Source of the DNA: GCA-003244245 sp050699875
Lineage (GTDB): Bacteria; Actinomycetota; Actinomycetes; Mycobacteriales; Pseudonocardiaceae
Length of the DNA: 64,000 nucleotides
NCBI GenBank assembly: GCA_050699875.1
Contig: JBOHFX010000167.1
Coordinates: 1 to 64,000, forward strand
Direction: 5' to 3'
Part shown: positions 1 through 7,511 of the stretch, piece by piece
Layout: each line of letters begins with the position of its first letter
Numbering within the stretch: position 1 is the first letter of the stretch
Made by a program: the position numbers and the translations under genes
Notes under the pieces: generated by a model
Databases searched by the model: none
Told to the model about the DNA's origin: nothing
Seen by the model: only the letters and a program-made list of their open reading frames with translations

Positions 1-125
1 GTCCATGGTCCCCGGCAGCACAACGCCCCGGGTCCGTGGACTCCGGGGCGTCGTGGTGGTCTGTGTCGCGCCTCACATCACCACGGGCACCGGGACCCGG
101 TACCCATAAAAAAAACGGTGGCGAC

Positions 126-809
126 TCAGCACGGCACCGAGTCTGCCACGTTGCCTGCCGCGCCGTCCACCTTCTCACCGGGGTCAGGGGCGTGCTCGTC
201 GGCCATCCGGTGCGCCGCTGCCGCTAGCACAGTGAGTCCCACGATGGCTACCCCCACGGACACCACCAGCAGCGCGATCAGCCGGCCGGTGGAGTCGTTG
301 ATCGCCTCACCGGTCCCGCCGGCCAGCACGCCGAGGGACACGTAGAAGCAGGAGTAGAACAGGGAGCCGGTCGCGGTGAGCTGGATGAAGCGCTTCGGTG
401 GCACCTTGAGGGTGCCGGCCAGCAACGGGATCAGGTAGTTGAACAAGGGCATGAACTGGACCAGCGCCAGGGTGCGACCGGCTGGGCCCCGCAGCAGCCG
501 CTCCGCCTGCGTCCACCGCTCGGGGCCGACCCGCCGGCCCAGCCAGCTGCGCCGGATGGCAGGACCGTTGCGCCGGCCCACCGCGTAGCTGACGGTGTAA
601 CCCAGCACGGTCCCGATCACCGCACCCGCCACCACGATGGGCGCGCCGGCCACGCCCACCGCCGCCGCCGGGACCAGCAGCACCAGGTCGCCCGGCAGCA
701 GCGCACCGATCAGGGCCAGGCTGTCCACGAACATCACCAGCATCATCGCGACCAGCAACAGGACGGGCGAAGCCTCCGCCACGTGTTCAAGCCAGCTGAC
801 GGGATCCAC
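126..809 (-). CDS. DedA/SNARE-associated family membrane protein
   Basis: Predicted 227-residue integral membrane protein of the DedA family, whose members are linked to undecaprenyl-phosphate or lipid recycling and envelope homeostasis. The GTG at 809 is chosen because AGGAGG (815-820 on the plus strand) lies five bases upstream; the frame stays open to 944 but that extension is low-complexity. The N-terminal membrane hairpin carries the family GALLPGD stretch, followed by a glycine-rich segment and a GRRNGP loop. The usual re-entrant motif F-x-R-F-x-P-x-x-R appears here as VQFMPLFNY, so both arginines thought important in DedA proteins are absent. It may therefore have changed function. It is divergent from the downstream helicase gene. 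Family call is fairly firm; substrate unknown. Confidence 0.8.
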   Translation of the reverse strand: MDPVSWLEHVAEASPVLLLVAMMLVMFVDSLALIGALLPGDLVLLVPAAAVGVAGAPIVVAGAVIGTVLGYTVSYAVGRRNGPAIRRSWLGRRVGPERWTQAERLLRGPAGRTLALVQFMPLFNYLIPLLAGTLKVPPKRFIQLTATGSLFYSCFYVSLGVLAGGTGEAINDSTGRLIALLVVSVGVAIVGLTVLAAAAHRMADEHAPDPGEKVDGAAGNVADSVPC

Positions 810-864
810 GGCACCCTCCTGCGGTCTGACACTGTCTGACGCTGCGGAGTGGCCCCCTGAAGCA

Positions 865-928
865 CTCTGCCTCTCGACAAACTCTGCCTCTCGACCAACT
901 TTGCCTCTCGACCAACTTTGCCTTTCGA
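865..928. repeat. 17-bp tandem repeat, 3.8 copies
   Basis: Three full units at 865-881, 882-898 and 899-915 share the core TGCCTCTCGAC, and a partial diverged unit follows at 916-928. They sit between the divergent DedA and pcrA genes. No open frame of likely coding value covers them, and no protein binding role can be shown from sequence. Confidence 0.75.
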
Positions 929-1020
929 GAGGATTGTCCGCCATATCCGCGGATTACGCCTTCAGCGGACTCTCAGCAATGCCCGGCTCGTCGGTGCCTC
1001 CCGGTACCGTTGTCGCCACG

Positions 1021-3375
1021 ATGAGTGCCTCCGTTGCCAATTCTCCCGGCGCAGCCCCCCCACCGGACCTGCTCGCCGGACTCAACCCGCAGCAACGTGC
1101 GGCGGTGGAGCATGCCGGCTCCCCGCTGCTCATCGTTGCGGGAGCGGGGTCCGGCAAGACTCGGGTGCTCGCCCACCGCATCGCCTACCTGCTCGGCCAG
1201 CGCGGCGTCGCGCCCGGCCAGGTGCTGGCGATCACCTTCACCAACAAGGCCGCCGCTGAGATGCGAGAGCGGGTCACCGCACTGGTCGGCCGGCGTGCCG
1301 CGGTGATGTGGGTGTCGACGTTCCACTCGATGTGCGTGCGGATCCTGCGCCGCGAGGCTCGACACCTTTCTGGGCTGACGTCGAACTTCTCCATCTACGA
1401 CGCCGACGACACCCGCCGGCTGATCACGATGGTGGCCCGCGACCTGGATCTGGACCCGAAGCGGTACCCCGCACGCACGCTGGCGGCCAAGATCTCGAAC
1501 CTGAAAAACGAGCTGGTGGCGCCCGGGAGTGCCGCTGACGCTGCGTCTGATGACCTCGATCGCCGGGTGGCGGAGGTCTTCGACAGCTACCAGCGGCGGT
1601 TGATCGCGTCGAACGCGCTGGACTTCGACGACCTGATCATGCGCACGGTCGAGCTGCTGCAGACCCTGCCTGACGTTGCCGAGCACTACCGGCGCCGCTT
1701 CCGCCATGTCTTGGTCGACGAGTACCACGACACCAACCACGCGCAGTACGTGCTGGTCCGCGAGCTGGTCGCGGCGCCGGCCGAGGGTGCGGGCCCCGCG
1801 GAGCTGTGCGTGGTGGGTGACGCCGACCAGTCCATCTACGCCTTCCGCGGTGCCACGATCCGCAACATCGAGGAATTCGAGCGGGACTTCCCGGACGCCC
1901 GGACGATCCTGCTGGAGCAGAACTACCGGTCCACCCAGACGATCCTGTCCGCAGCGAACGCGGTGATCGCCCGCAACTCCGGCCGCCGGGACAAGCGGCT
2001 GTGGTCGGCCGCCGGGGACGGCGAGCCGATCGTCGGCTACGTCGCCGACAACGAGCACGACGAGGCCGCGTTCGTCGCCTCGGAGATCGACCGGCTGGTC
2101 GACGGCGGCGAGGCCAGGTTCGGTGACGTGGCGGTGTTCTACCGGACCAACAACTCCTCCCGGGTCTTCGAGGAGGTGTTCATCCGGCTCGGGTTGCCCT
2201 ACAAGGTCGTCGGTGGGGTGCGCTTCTACGAGCGCCGTGAGGTCCGCGATGCGCTGGCTTACCTGCGGGTGCTCGAAAACACCGAGGACACCGTGTCGCT
2301 GCGCCGGATCCTCAACACACCACGCCGGGGGATCGGGGACCGCGCGGAGGCAGTGGTGGCCACCTACGCCGAGCGGGAACAGATCTCCTTCGCGGCGGCG
2401 CTGCGGGCCGCCGCGGCCGGCCTGGAGATCCCGCTGCTCAACCCGAGATCCCGTAATGCGATCACGGCATTCGTGGTGCTGATGGACGAGCTGCGGGAGA
2501 AGGTGACAGCGGGCGCCGAGGTCGCCGAGGTACTCGATGCGGTACTGGAACGCACCGGCTACCGTGCCGAGCTGGAGGCGTCGGAAGATCCGCAGGACGG
2601 CTCCCGGCTGGACAACCTCACCGAGCTGGTCACGGTGGCGCGGGAGTTCGGGTCGGAGATCGGCCCGATCGTCCCGGTCGAGGACGGCGGAGCCGAGCCC
2701 GGGTCGCTGGCGGCGTTCCTGGAGCGCGTCGCGCTGGTCGCTGACGCGGACCAGGTGCCGGATGACGATGGCTCCTCCGGTGGCGTGGTCACCTTGATGA
2801 CCCTGCACACCGCCAAGGGCTTGGAGTTTCCCGTGGTGTTCCTCACCGGCTGGGAGGACGGGCTGTTCCCGCACCTGCGCGCGCTGGGCGACCCGACCGA
2901 GCTCGCTGAGGAGCGCCGCCTTGCCTACGTCGGGTTGACAAGGGCACAGCTCCGGCTGTACGTGTCCCGGGCGATCACCCGGTCGGCGTGGGGCCAGCCG
3001 ATGAGCAACCCTGCCTCGCGCTTCCTGACCGACGTGCCCGAGTCGCTGGTGCACTGGCGGCGCGAGGAGCCCGAGCGGGCCGGTCCGGTCGGGCGAACGG
3101 TCTTCGGGCGTCGTGGTTCTGACGTCACCGGCAACGATTCCGCTCAGGCCGGTGTGGCGGCCCGCGGGTTGCGCTCGACCCCGTTTCGGGGCTGGCAGGA
3201 CACCCCTGCGCTGTCGCTGGAGGTGGGGGACCGGGTCACCCACGACAAGTACGGGCTGGGCACCGTGGTGGCCACCGACGGCAGCGGCCCCCGCGCCACC
3301 GCCACCATCGACTTCGGCTCCTCGGGGACGGTCCGCCTGATGCTCATCGGCGGCGTCCCCCTAGCGAAGCTGTAG
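1021..3375 (+). CDS. pcrA: ATP-dependent DNA helicase PcrA/UvrD1
   Basis: SF1A 3'-5' DNA helicase used in repair, replication restart and transcription-coupled processes. The 784-residue product shows the Walker A motif GAGSGKT (about residues 39-45), motif Ia ITFTNKAAAEM, motif III QSIYAFRGA, motif IV EQNYRST, motif V HTAKGLEF and motif VI YVGLTRAQ. The C-terminal 50 residues (GDRVTHDKYGLGTVV) match the Tudor-like domain that contacts RNA polymerase in PcrA. Motif II reads DEYHDTN at 233-239, where the family almost always has DEYQDTN. The ATG at 1021 is chosen because homology begins just after it (LNPQQRAAVEHA); ATG 979 in the same frame is an alternative. No strong ribosome site is visible. 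It converges on the flavoprotein gene. Confidence 0.95.
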   Translation: MSASVANSPGAAPPPDLLAGLNPQQRAAVEHAGSPLLIVAGAGSGKTRVLAHRIAYLLGQRGVAPGQVLAITFTNKAAAEMRERVTALVGRRAAVMWVSTFHSMCVRILRREARHLSGLTSNFSIYDADDTRRLITMVARDLDLDPKRYPARTLAAKISNLKNELVAPGSAADAASDDLDRRVAEVFDSYQRRLIASNALDFDDLIMRTVELLQTLPDVAEHYRRRFRHVLVDEYHDTNHAQYVLVRELVAAPAEGAGPAELCVVGDADQSIYAFRGATIRNIEEFERDFPDARTILLEQNYRSTQTILSAANAVIARNSGRRDKRLWSAAGDGEPIVGYVADNEHDEAAFVASEIDRLVDGGEARFGDVAVFYRTNNSSRVFEEVFIRLGLPYKVVGGVRFYERREVRDALAYLRVLENTEDTVSLRRILNTPRRGIGDRAEAVVATYAEREQISFAAALRAAAAGLEIPLLNPRSRNAITAFVVLMDELREKVTAGAEVAEVLDAVLERTGYRAELEASEDPQDGSRLDNLTELVTVAREFGSEIGPIVPVEDGGAEPGSLAAFLERVALVADADQVPDDDGSSGGVVTLMTLHTAKGLEFPVVFLTGWEDGLFPHLRALGDPTELAEERRLAYVGLTRAQLRLYVSRAITRSAWGQPMSNPASRFLTDVPESLVHWRREEPERAGPVGRTVFGRRGSDVTGNDSAQAGVAARGLRSTPFRGWQDTPALSLEVGDRVTHDKYGLGTVVATDGSGPRATATIDFGSSGTVRLMLIGGVPLAKL

Positions 3376-3439
3376 ACCCATGAGGGCTCTTGGGGTACCG
3401 GGGCACTTTCGCTATGCCGCGACGGCGCGGCGCATCCGG

Positions 3440-4849
3440 TCACACCACCGGCAAGGTCGTTTGAGTGCCCTGACCCGGTGGCTGGTCCAGGCTCGCGTGC
3501 GCGCCCCGTCCACGCTTTCTCATAATGTGCTCGACGATGTGGGCGGCGTCGGCGCCTACTCCGGTGAGCAGCGAGGACGTCGGGGTGTGCAGCCAGCGCA
3601 GGCCGACGGCGTACAGCCCAGGGTGCGTGGTGACGCCCCTGACGTGTCTGGGATATCCCCATTCGTCCAGCACCGGCAGGTCTACCCAGCCGAAGTCGAG
3701 CTGGTAACCCGTCGCCCACACGATCGCGCTGATGCCCGCGACGTCGAGGTTAAGCTCGGTGGTCGTCGCCGGCGTGAAGTGGTCGTACGGCGGCCGGTCG
3801 TCGGGTGGCGCGTCGATACCAGCCGCAGCGATGTACGCGTCGAACATCGGCCGGAACTCGTCATTGAAACGCCGGTCGGCGAATGCCAGCCGCTCGTCGA
3901 GGTCGTCGCTGAACCGCACCGTCGCACCGGTCGCCGACTCCAGCCGCCCATACAGATGGACACCCTGTTGGGCCACCTGTCGCAGGTTGATGTCGTGGCC
4001 GCCGTCTTTGCCAGAGACGTGCGGATCGCAGCCGAATCTTGCGGCCGGCGAGGGGAGATCCTCAACGGTGGGGAAGCGAACGCCGACCTCCGCGCCGTGC
4101 AGGAACCATTGCAGCAGCCACCAGAAGACGTCGCGACCGCGGTACCGCCGAGGGACGTGGGGACACATCGAGACGGCGAGGTGCACCTCGCGACCGGCCT
4201 GGTGCAGCTCCTCGGCGATCTGGGTGCCCGACTGGCCGGTGCCGACCACGAGCACAGCACCGTCGGCAAGCTGTTCCGGCCGGCGGTACTTGAGCGAATG
4301 CAGCTGCTGGATGTGGCCCGGTAGCAGGCCGGCCGCGGCTGGAACCTTCGGTCGCTGATAGGGCCCGGTCGCAAGTATGACGTTACGGGCCAGCAACGTC
4401 GTACAGTCGGTGTACGCCTCGAAATGGTTGTTCGACCAGGCCAGCCGGTTCACGGTGGTGCCCAACCGCACGGGTGCGGTGAATGCGGCGAACGTTTCCC
4501 CTCCATCGCCAAGGAATTCACCGGGCGCCCCGGTGTGGACCGGGTCACCGGCGTAGTCCTGCAGGTAGTTCACCACCTCGTGGCGTGCCATGAAACCGTC
4601 CGGATCGGGACCGGCGTAGGGCATGCCGGGCAGCAGGACGCCGAAGTTCGGTGCGACCAGGCAGAAGCTGTCCCAACGGTCGAGCCAACCGCCCCCGAGC
4701 TGGTCCCGCCGCTCCACGACGAGGTGCTCGACCCCGGCTTGGGTCAGCCAGTAACTCGTGGCCAGACCCGCCTGCCCGCCCCCGATCACCAGCGTGTCAA
4801 CGCTGTCGAGCGCCTCGACGGAACCTTGCTCTGGCGCGGTCGTTGTCAC
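3440..4849 (-). CDS. FAD/NAD(P)H-binding flavoprotein monooxygenase-like oxidoreductase
   Basis: 469-residue cytoplasmic flavoprotein of the group that includes CzcO-like and flavin-containing monooxygenase proteins. The FAD dinucleotide fold GGGQAGLATS is at residues 23-32, ATGPYQRP follows at about 160, and the NAD(P)H fold VGTGQSGTQ starts at residue 202. Near the C-terminus IVWATGYQ is the ATG motif typical of these enzymes. The GTG start at 4849 follows a TGGAGAAG ribosome site; the frame extends upstream without homology. Substrate cannot be inferred; neighbours are housekeeping genes and give no pathway. An amine, siderophore or Baeyer-Villiger type substrate would all fit. Confidence 0.85.
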   Translation of the reverse strand: MTTTAPEQGSVEALDSVDTLVIGGGQAGLATSYWLTQAGVEHLVVERRDQLGGGWLDRWDSFCLVAPNFGVLLPGMPYAGPDPDGFMARHEVVNYLQDYAGDPVHTGAPGEFLGDGGETFAAFTAPVRLGTTVNRLAWSNNHFEAYTDCTTLLARNVILATGPYQRPKVPAAAGLLPGHIQQLHSLKYRRPEQLADGAVLVVGTGQSGTQIAEELHQAGREVHLAVSMCPHVPRRYRGRDVFWWLLQWFLHGAEVGVRFPTVEDLPSPAARFGCDPHVSGKDGGHDINLRQVAQQGVHLYGRLESATGATVRFSDDLDERLAFADRRFNDEFRPMFDAYIAAAGIDAPPDDRPPYDHFTPATTTELNLDVAGISAIVWATGYQLDFGWVDLPVLDEWGYPRHVRGVTTHPGLYAVGLRWLHTPTSSLLTGVGADAAHIVEHIMRKRGRGAHASLDQPPGQGTQTTLPVV

Positions 4850-5311
4850 GGCTTCTCCATTCGGTGAGCGCGTGTGCGGGGCATCGGGTTGTTCAACGAA
4901 TGTGCTGCTAGAGCGAATGATGGAGCTCGGCGAGGAGGCCGCGCTTCGGCGAAAGCACCCAATTTCCGGGGCCGTGCAGTGGGTATTTCGACCCGGGAGG
5001 GTGCTCAGACGAGCCGATGCTGATACGCGTAGGCAGTGGCGGCCGCTCGCAACCACCCCACCGCGCGCACCGGCCCAGGGAACAGGCACGTCTCACTCGT
5101 CCGCCCCCGACATCTCGCCGCACCGGCACCTGGGAGTTTGTTCTGGTTCTCCGTGCTGATTGTGCTGCACGGCCGGCCCCGTCGGGTGGTCCTGGTCTTC
5201 CTCGAGGAGAGCCGCCGGACAGGCCCGTGATACGACGACGTCAATTCACAGTCTGGAACCTGCTTGAGACCGTCGCCCCAGCCAGCGGTTGTCAGGGTCG
5301 TCCGCTAGCTT
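4850..5311. other. Intergenic region without recognised gene
   Basis: About 460 bases between the flavoprotein start and the LexA-type box. Several short frames exist on both strands but none has a recognisable product or good codon context. It presumably carries the flavoprotein promoter, which I could not pinpoint. Confidence 0.5.
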
Positions 5312-5327
5312 CCGAACGTATGTTCGA
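5312..5327 (+). promoter_or_regulatory. LexA (SOS) box-like palindrome
   Basis: CCGAACGTATGTTCGA matches the actinobacterial SOS box pattern TCGAAC-N4-GTTCGA at 11 of 12 defined positions. It lies 21 bases upstream of the ATG of the 99-residue gene at 5349, a position where LexA would block transcription. This suggests DNA-damage induction of that gene. The palindrome is seen; the regulation is inferred. Confidence 0.65.
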
Positions 5328-5348
5328 CTAAGCTGTTGGGGGTGCCGG

Positions 5349-5648
5349 ATGGACGAGCGGTTGCGACGGGTGTTGCGGGAGCGCGTGGAGGCGTACCTGC
5401 GCGACGCCGAGCGGTTGCTCCGCGGGGCGGAGCCAGGAGCGGCCTGGCCGGCGGTGCGAGTTCGGTTGCTGCCTCTTGTCACGGCCTGGCGGGGCCTCTT
5501 GGGGCAGCACAATTCTGGTCTCCGCGGGCGCTGCCGGCACTGCGACCGGGCGTTGCGCCGGTGGCACAACCGGCACCCGCCGTGTTCGGTGTGGCGCGCG
5601 GCGCACGCCCACCTGGCTGGTGGGTGGCCATCGGAGGCCGGTCCGTGA
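5349..5648 (+). CDS. Small conserved actinobacterial protein, possibly SOS-regulated
   Basis: 99-residue protein of unknown function. It begins MDERLRRVLRERVEAYLRD, an amphipathic charged helix, and carries CRHCDRALRRWHNRHPPC and a further histidine, a set of Cys and His residues that could bind zinc. Similar short proteins with this arginine-rich start are, to my memory, common in Pseudonocardiaceae but uncharacterised. The gene sits directly behind a LexA-type box and is convergent with the M23 peptidase gene (17 bases apart). The ATG is preceded by GGGGGTGCC, a weak ribosome site. Function is not assigned. Confidence 0.65.
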   Translation: MDERLRRVLRERVEAYLRDAERLLRGAEPGAAWPAVRVRLLPLVTAWRGLLGQHNSGLRGRCRHCDRALRRWHNRHPPCSVWRAAHAHLAGGWPSEAGP

Positions 5649-5665
5649 TGTGGCCAGCAGGTCGG

Positions 5666-6451
5666 TCAGAAGCCGACACCGTTGTTGCGCAGCCAGACCA
5701 TCGGGTTGATCTTCTGCCCTGCCGCGTTCCACACCTCGAAGTGCAGGTGCGGCCCGGTCGAGAAGCCCCGGTTGCCCATTTCGGCGATTTTCTGGCCGGC
5801 GCGGACCTTCTGGCCCTGCGCGACCAGCGAGCGATTGATGTGCCCGTAGACAGTGGTCGTGCCGTCGGAGTGCAGGATGCGCACCCAGAGACCGAAACCG
5901 CTGGCCGGTCCGGACTCCGCAACCACGCCGTCGGCGGCAGCGAGGATCGGCGTCCCAATCTTGTTGGCGACATCGATGCCCCAGTGAAACACTCCCCATC
6001 GGCTTCCGTATCCGGAGGTGAGAGTTCCCTTTGTCGGCTGGATGAACCGGATCCGGCTGGCCTCGGCCTCCCGGGCGACGCGCTGGTCGACGAGGCGCTG
6101 GCCCTTGGCCATGGCTTGCACGGCCTCGACCGCGGCGGTATCGGCGGGTCGAGTCAACGGGAGGTACTCCGGTGCCGGGGCGGCCCCGCCGACACCGGTC
6201 GCCGGCGTCGCGTCGTGGGTAGATGCCAACAACTTGGCCTCGTCGGACACCGTGGTAGGGGTGTTGTCGAAGGTCTGGCCCGCGGCTACGAAGGCGCCAG
6301 CAGCGACGGCTGCTACCACCACCCGCCCGCGCACGGCTGGCGAAGGCGCCGTGATGCGATGCGCCACCCGGGCACTCGAGGGGCCAATACGAAGCGCCGC
6401 CTCAACTACCGGAGATGGTCGATGGCCACCTGGGGAGCGGTGTCGAGCCAA
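5666..6451 (-). CDS. M23 family (LytM-type) metallopeptidase, membrane-anchored
   Basis: Predicted zinc endopeptidase acting on peptidoglycan cross-bridges outside the cell. In the 261-residue product an alanine-rich hydrophobic segment (about 41-58) would serve as signal anchor, followed by a linker and the M23 domain from about 140. The zinc ligands are visible as H156 and D160 in HWGID, and HLHFE (H234, H236), with the catalytic YGH (H203). The start shown is TTG with an AGGCAG-like upstream sequence; GTG for V29 is an alternative and would leave the anchor intact. It is convergent with the preceding small gene. The 550 bases upstream are long enough to hold a regulatory leader, but none was recognised. 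Confidence 0.88.
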   Translation of the reverse strand: MARHRSPGGHRPSPVVEAALRIGPSSARVAHRITAPSPAVRGRVVVAAVAAGAFVAAGQTFDNTPTTVSDEAKLLASTHDATPATGVGGAAPAPEYLPLTRPADTAAVEAVQAMAKGQRLVDQRVAREAEASRIRFIQPTKGTLTSGYGSRWGVFHWGIDVANKIGTPILAAADGVVAESGPASGFGLWVRILHSDGTTTVYGHINRSLVAQGQKVRAGQKIAEMGNRGFSTGPHLHFEVWNAAGQKINPMVWLRNNGVGF

Positions 6452-7002
6452 AGACCTGCCTTCCGTCTCGGGCGAGTTTGTACCGACACCGGGTGGGGTA
6501 TCCCGGGAGAACTGGTGGATCCAGTCCTGTCAGCCGTACTCGGACCGTGTCCGTGGACCGCGGGAAGGTAACCAAGCGCGACGCCTACAGGCAAGGCGCC
6601 TCTCCGAGTTATGCTCGGCTGTATCGGCCAGCGTCCGTTCTCACGCGCCGTGCGGTCGACGCGCCGGTCCAGGCGGAATCGTCTAGGCGGGCCAGAGCGC
6701 TGGTCACCGTGTGCAGATTGCGCGGATCCACCGGCAATGACAGGTGTCCGACATCGCTGAGGTCTCCACTGCTAGTCCCCGCACACCGGCAGGTCGAGCG
6801 ACCGTCGTGACGGTGCGGGACAGCGCGCCCAGCGTCACGCGCAGTGGTGCCGCCAGCAACCCCACTGCCTGCCATGCGTGATCAACCGGCGCGCCGCGTG
6901 CCAGGGCTGGCCAGCGGGGTTCATGGGGTCACCACAAGTGTCGATGCGCCCGAAAGCTTGCAGGCGCCTTGCGGGGCGCAGTTGCCGACTACCCTTGGGT
7001 CA
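6452..7002. other. Intergenic region between divergent genes
   Basis: About 550 bases between the M23 peptidase (minus) and the B12-binding gene (plus). No recognised coding sequence. I compared the minus-strand leader with the c-di-AMP (ydaO) riboswitch known upstream of actinobacterial cell-wall hydrolases; only weak local similarity is seen. Confidence 0.5.
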
Positions 7003-7425
7003 ATGAGCGGGCGTATCCGGGTGGTCGTCGCCAAACCGGGGCTCGACGGGCACGACCGTGGCGCCAAGGTCGTCGCTCGGGCCCTGCGCGACGCCGGCAT
7101 GGAGGTTGTCTACACCGGCCTGCACCAGACTCCGGAGCAGATCGTGCAGACGGCGCTGCAGGAGGACGCCGATGCGGTGGGGCTGTCAGTACTGTCCGGT
7201 GCCCACATGACCCTGTTCGCCAGGGTTATCGAGTTGCTAGAGCGCAAGGACGCAACCGACGTGCTGGTCTTCGGTGGCGGCATCATCCCCGACGAGGACA
7301 TCCCCCAGCTCACCAAGCTCGGGGTGGCCAAGGTCTTCACCCCGGGTGCCACCACGCACGAGATTGTCGACTGGGTGCGCAGCGCGGTGGCCGCCCGTCC
7401 CAGTGGTGTATTCCCAGTGGAGTGA
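7003..7425 (+). CDS. Stand-alone cobalamin (B12)-binding domain protein, methylmalonyl-CoA mutase C-terminal type
   Basis: 140-residue Rossmann-like B12-binding domain without the catalytic barrel. It has the full base-off signature: DGHDRG at 15-20 (histidine 17 is the lower axial ligand), then SVLSGAHM and FGGGIIP. In methylmalonyl-CoA mutase and related enzymes this domain carries adenosylcobalamin, and stand-alone copies act as small subunits of acyl-CoA mutases. Its location next to sucC-sucD suggests a link to propionyl/succinyl-CoA metabolism, although no large mutase subunit is in the window. ATG 7003 is chosen because conserved sequence begins at once (RIRVVVAKPGLDG). Its stop codon lies in a short tandem repeat. 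Confidence 0.9.
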   Translation: MSGRIRVVVAKPGLDGHDRGAKVVARALRDAGMEVVYTGLHQTPEQIVQTALQEDADAVGLSVLSGAHMTLFARVIELLERKDATDVLVFGGGIIPDEDIPQLTKLGVAKVFTPGATTHEIVDWVRSAVAARPSGVFPVE

Positions 7426-7455
7426 TCCCAGGTGGAGTGATCCCAGGTGGAGTGA
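7412..7455 (+). repeat. 15-bp tandem repeat at the gene end, 3 copies
   Basis: Units of TCCCAGGTGGAGTGA at 7426-7440 and 7441-7455, preceded by a 14-base copy at 7412-7425 lacking one G. The first copy supplies the TGA stop of the B12-binding gene, so slippage here would alter the C-terminus of that protein. Confidence 0.8.
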
Positions 7456-7511
7456 TCGCTGTCACTCCTGCCAGTGAGCCGCTGCCGGGATTGCCTGGAT
7501 AGGGTCGCCGG

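Noticed and set aside
23..51. Hairpin ACGCCCCGG/CCGGGGCGT near the window start
   Set aside because: Nine-base stem but no T tract on either strand, and it is 75 bases from the DedA stop; not a convincing terminator.
92..118. GC hairpin next to an A7 run after the DedA gene
   Set aside because: For the minus-strand transcript the T tract precedes the stem rather than follows it, the wrong order for an intrinsic terminator.
973..3243. 756-codon minus-strand open frame opposite pcrA
   Set aside because: High-GC antisense shadow; the translation is arginine- and histidine-rich with no motif, while pcrA on the other strand is unmistakable.
6452..6700. Possible c-di-AMP (ydaO) riboswitch upstream of the M23 peptidase
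   Set aside because: Only fragments such as GGTTACCTTCCCG and CTGACAGGA resemble the motif; I could not fold a full riboswitch. A covariance search would settle it.
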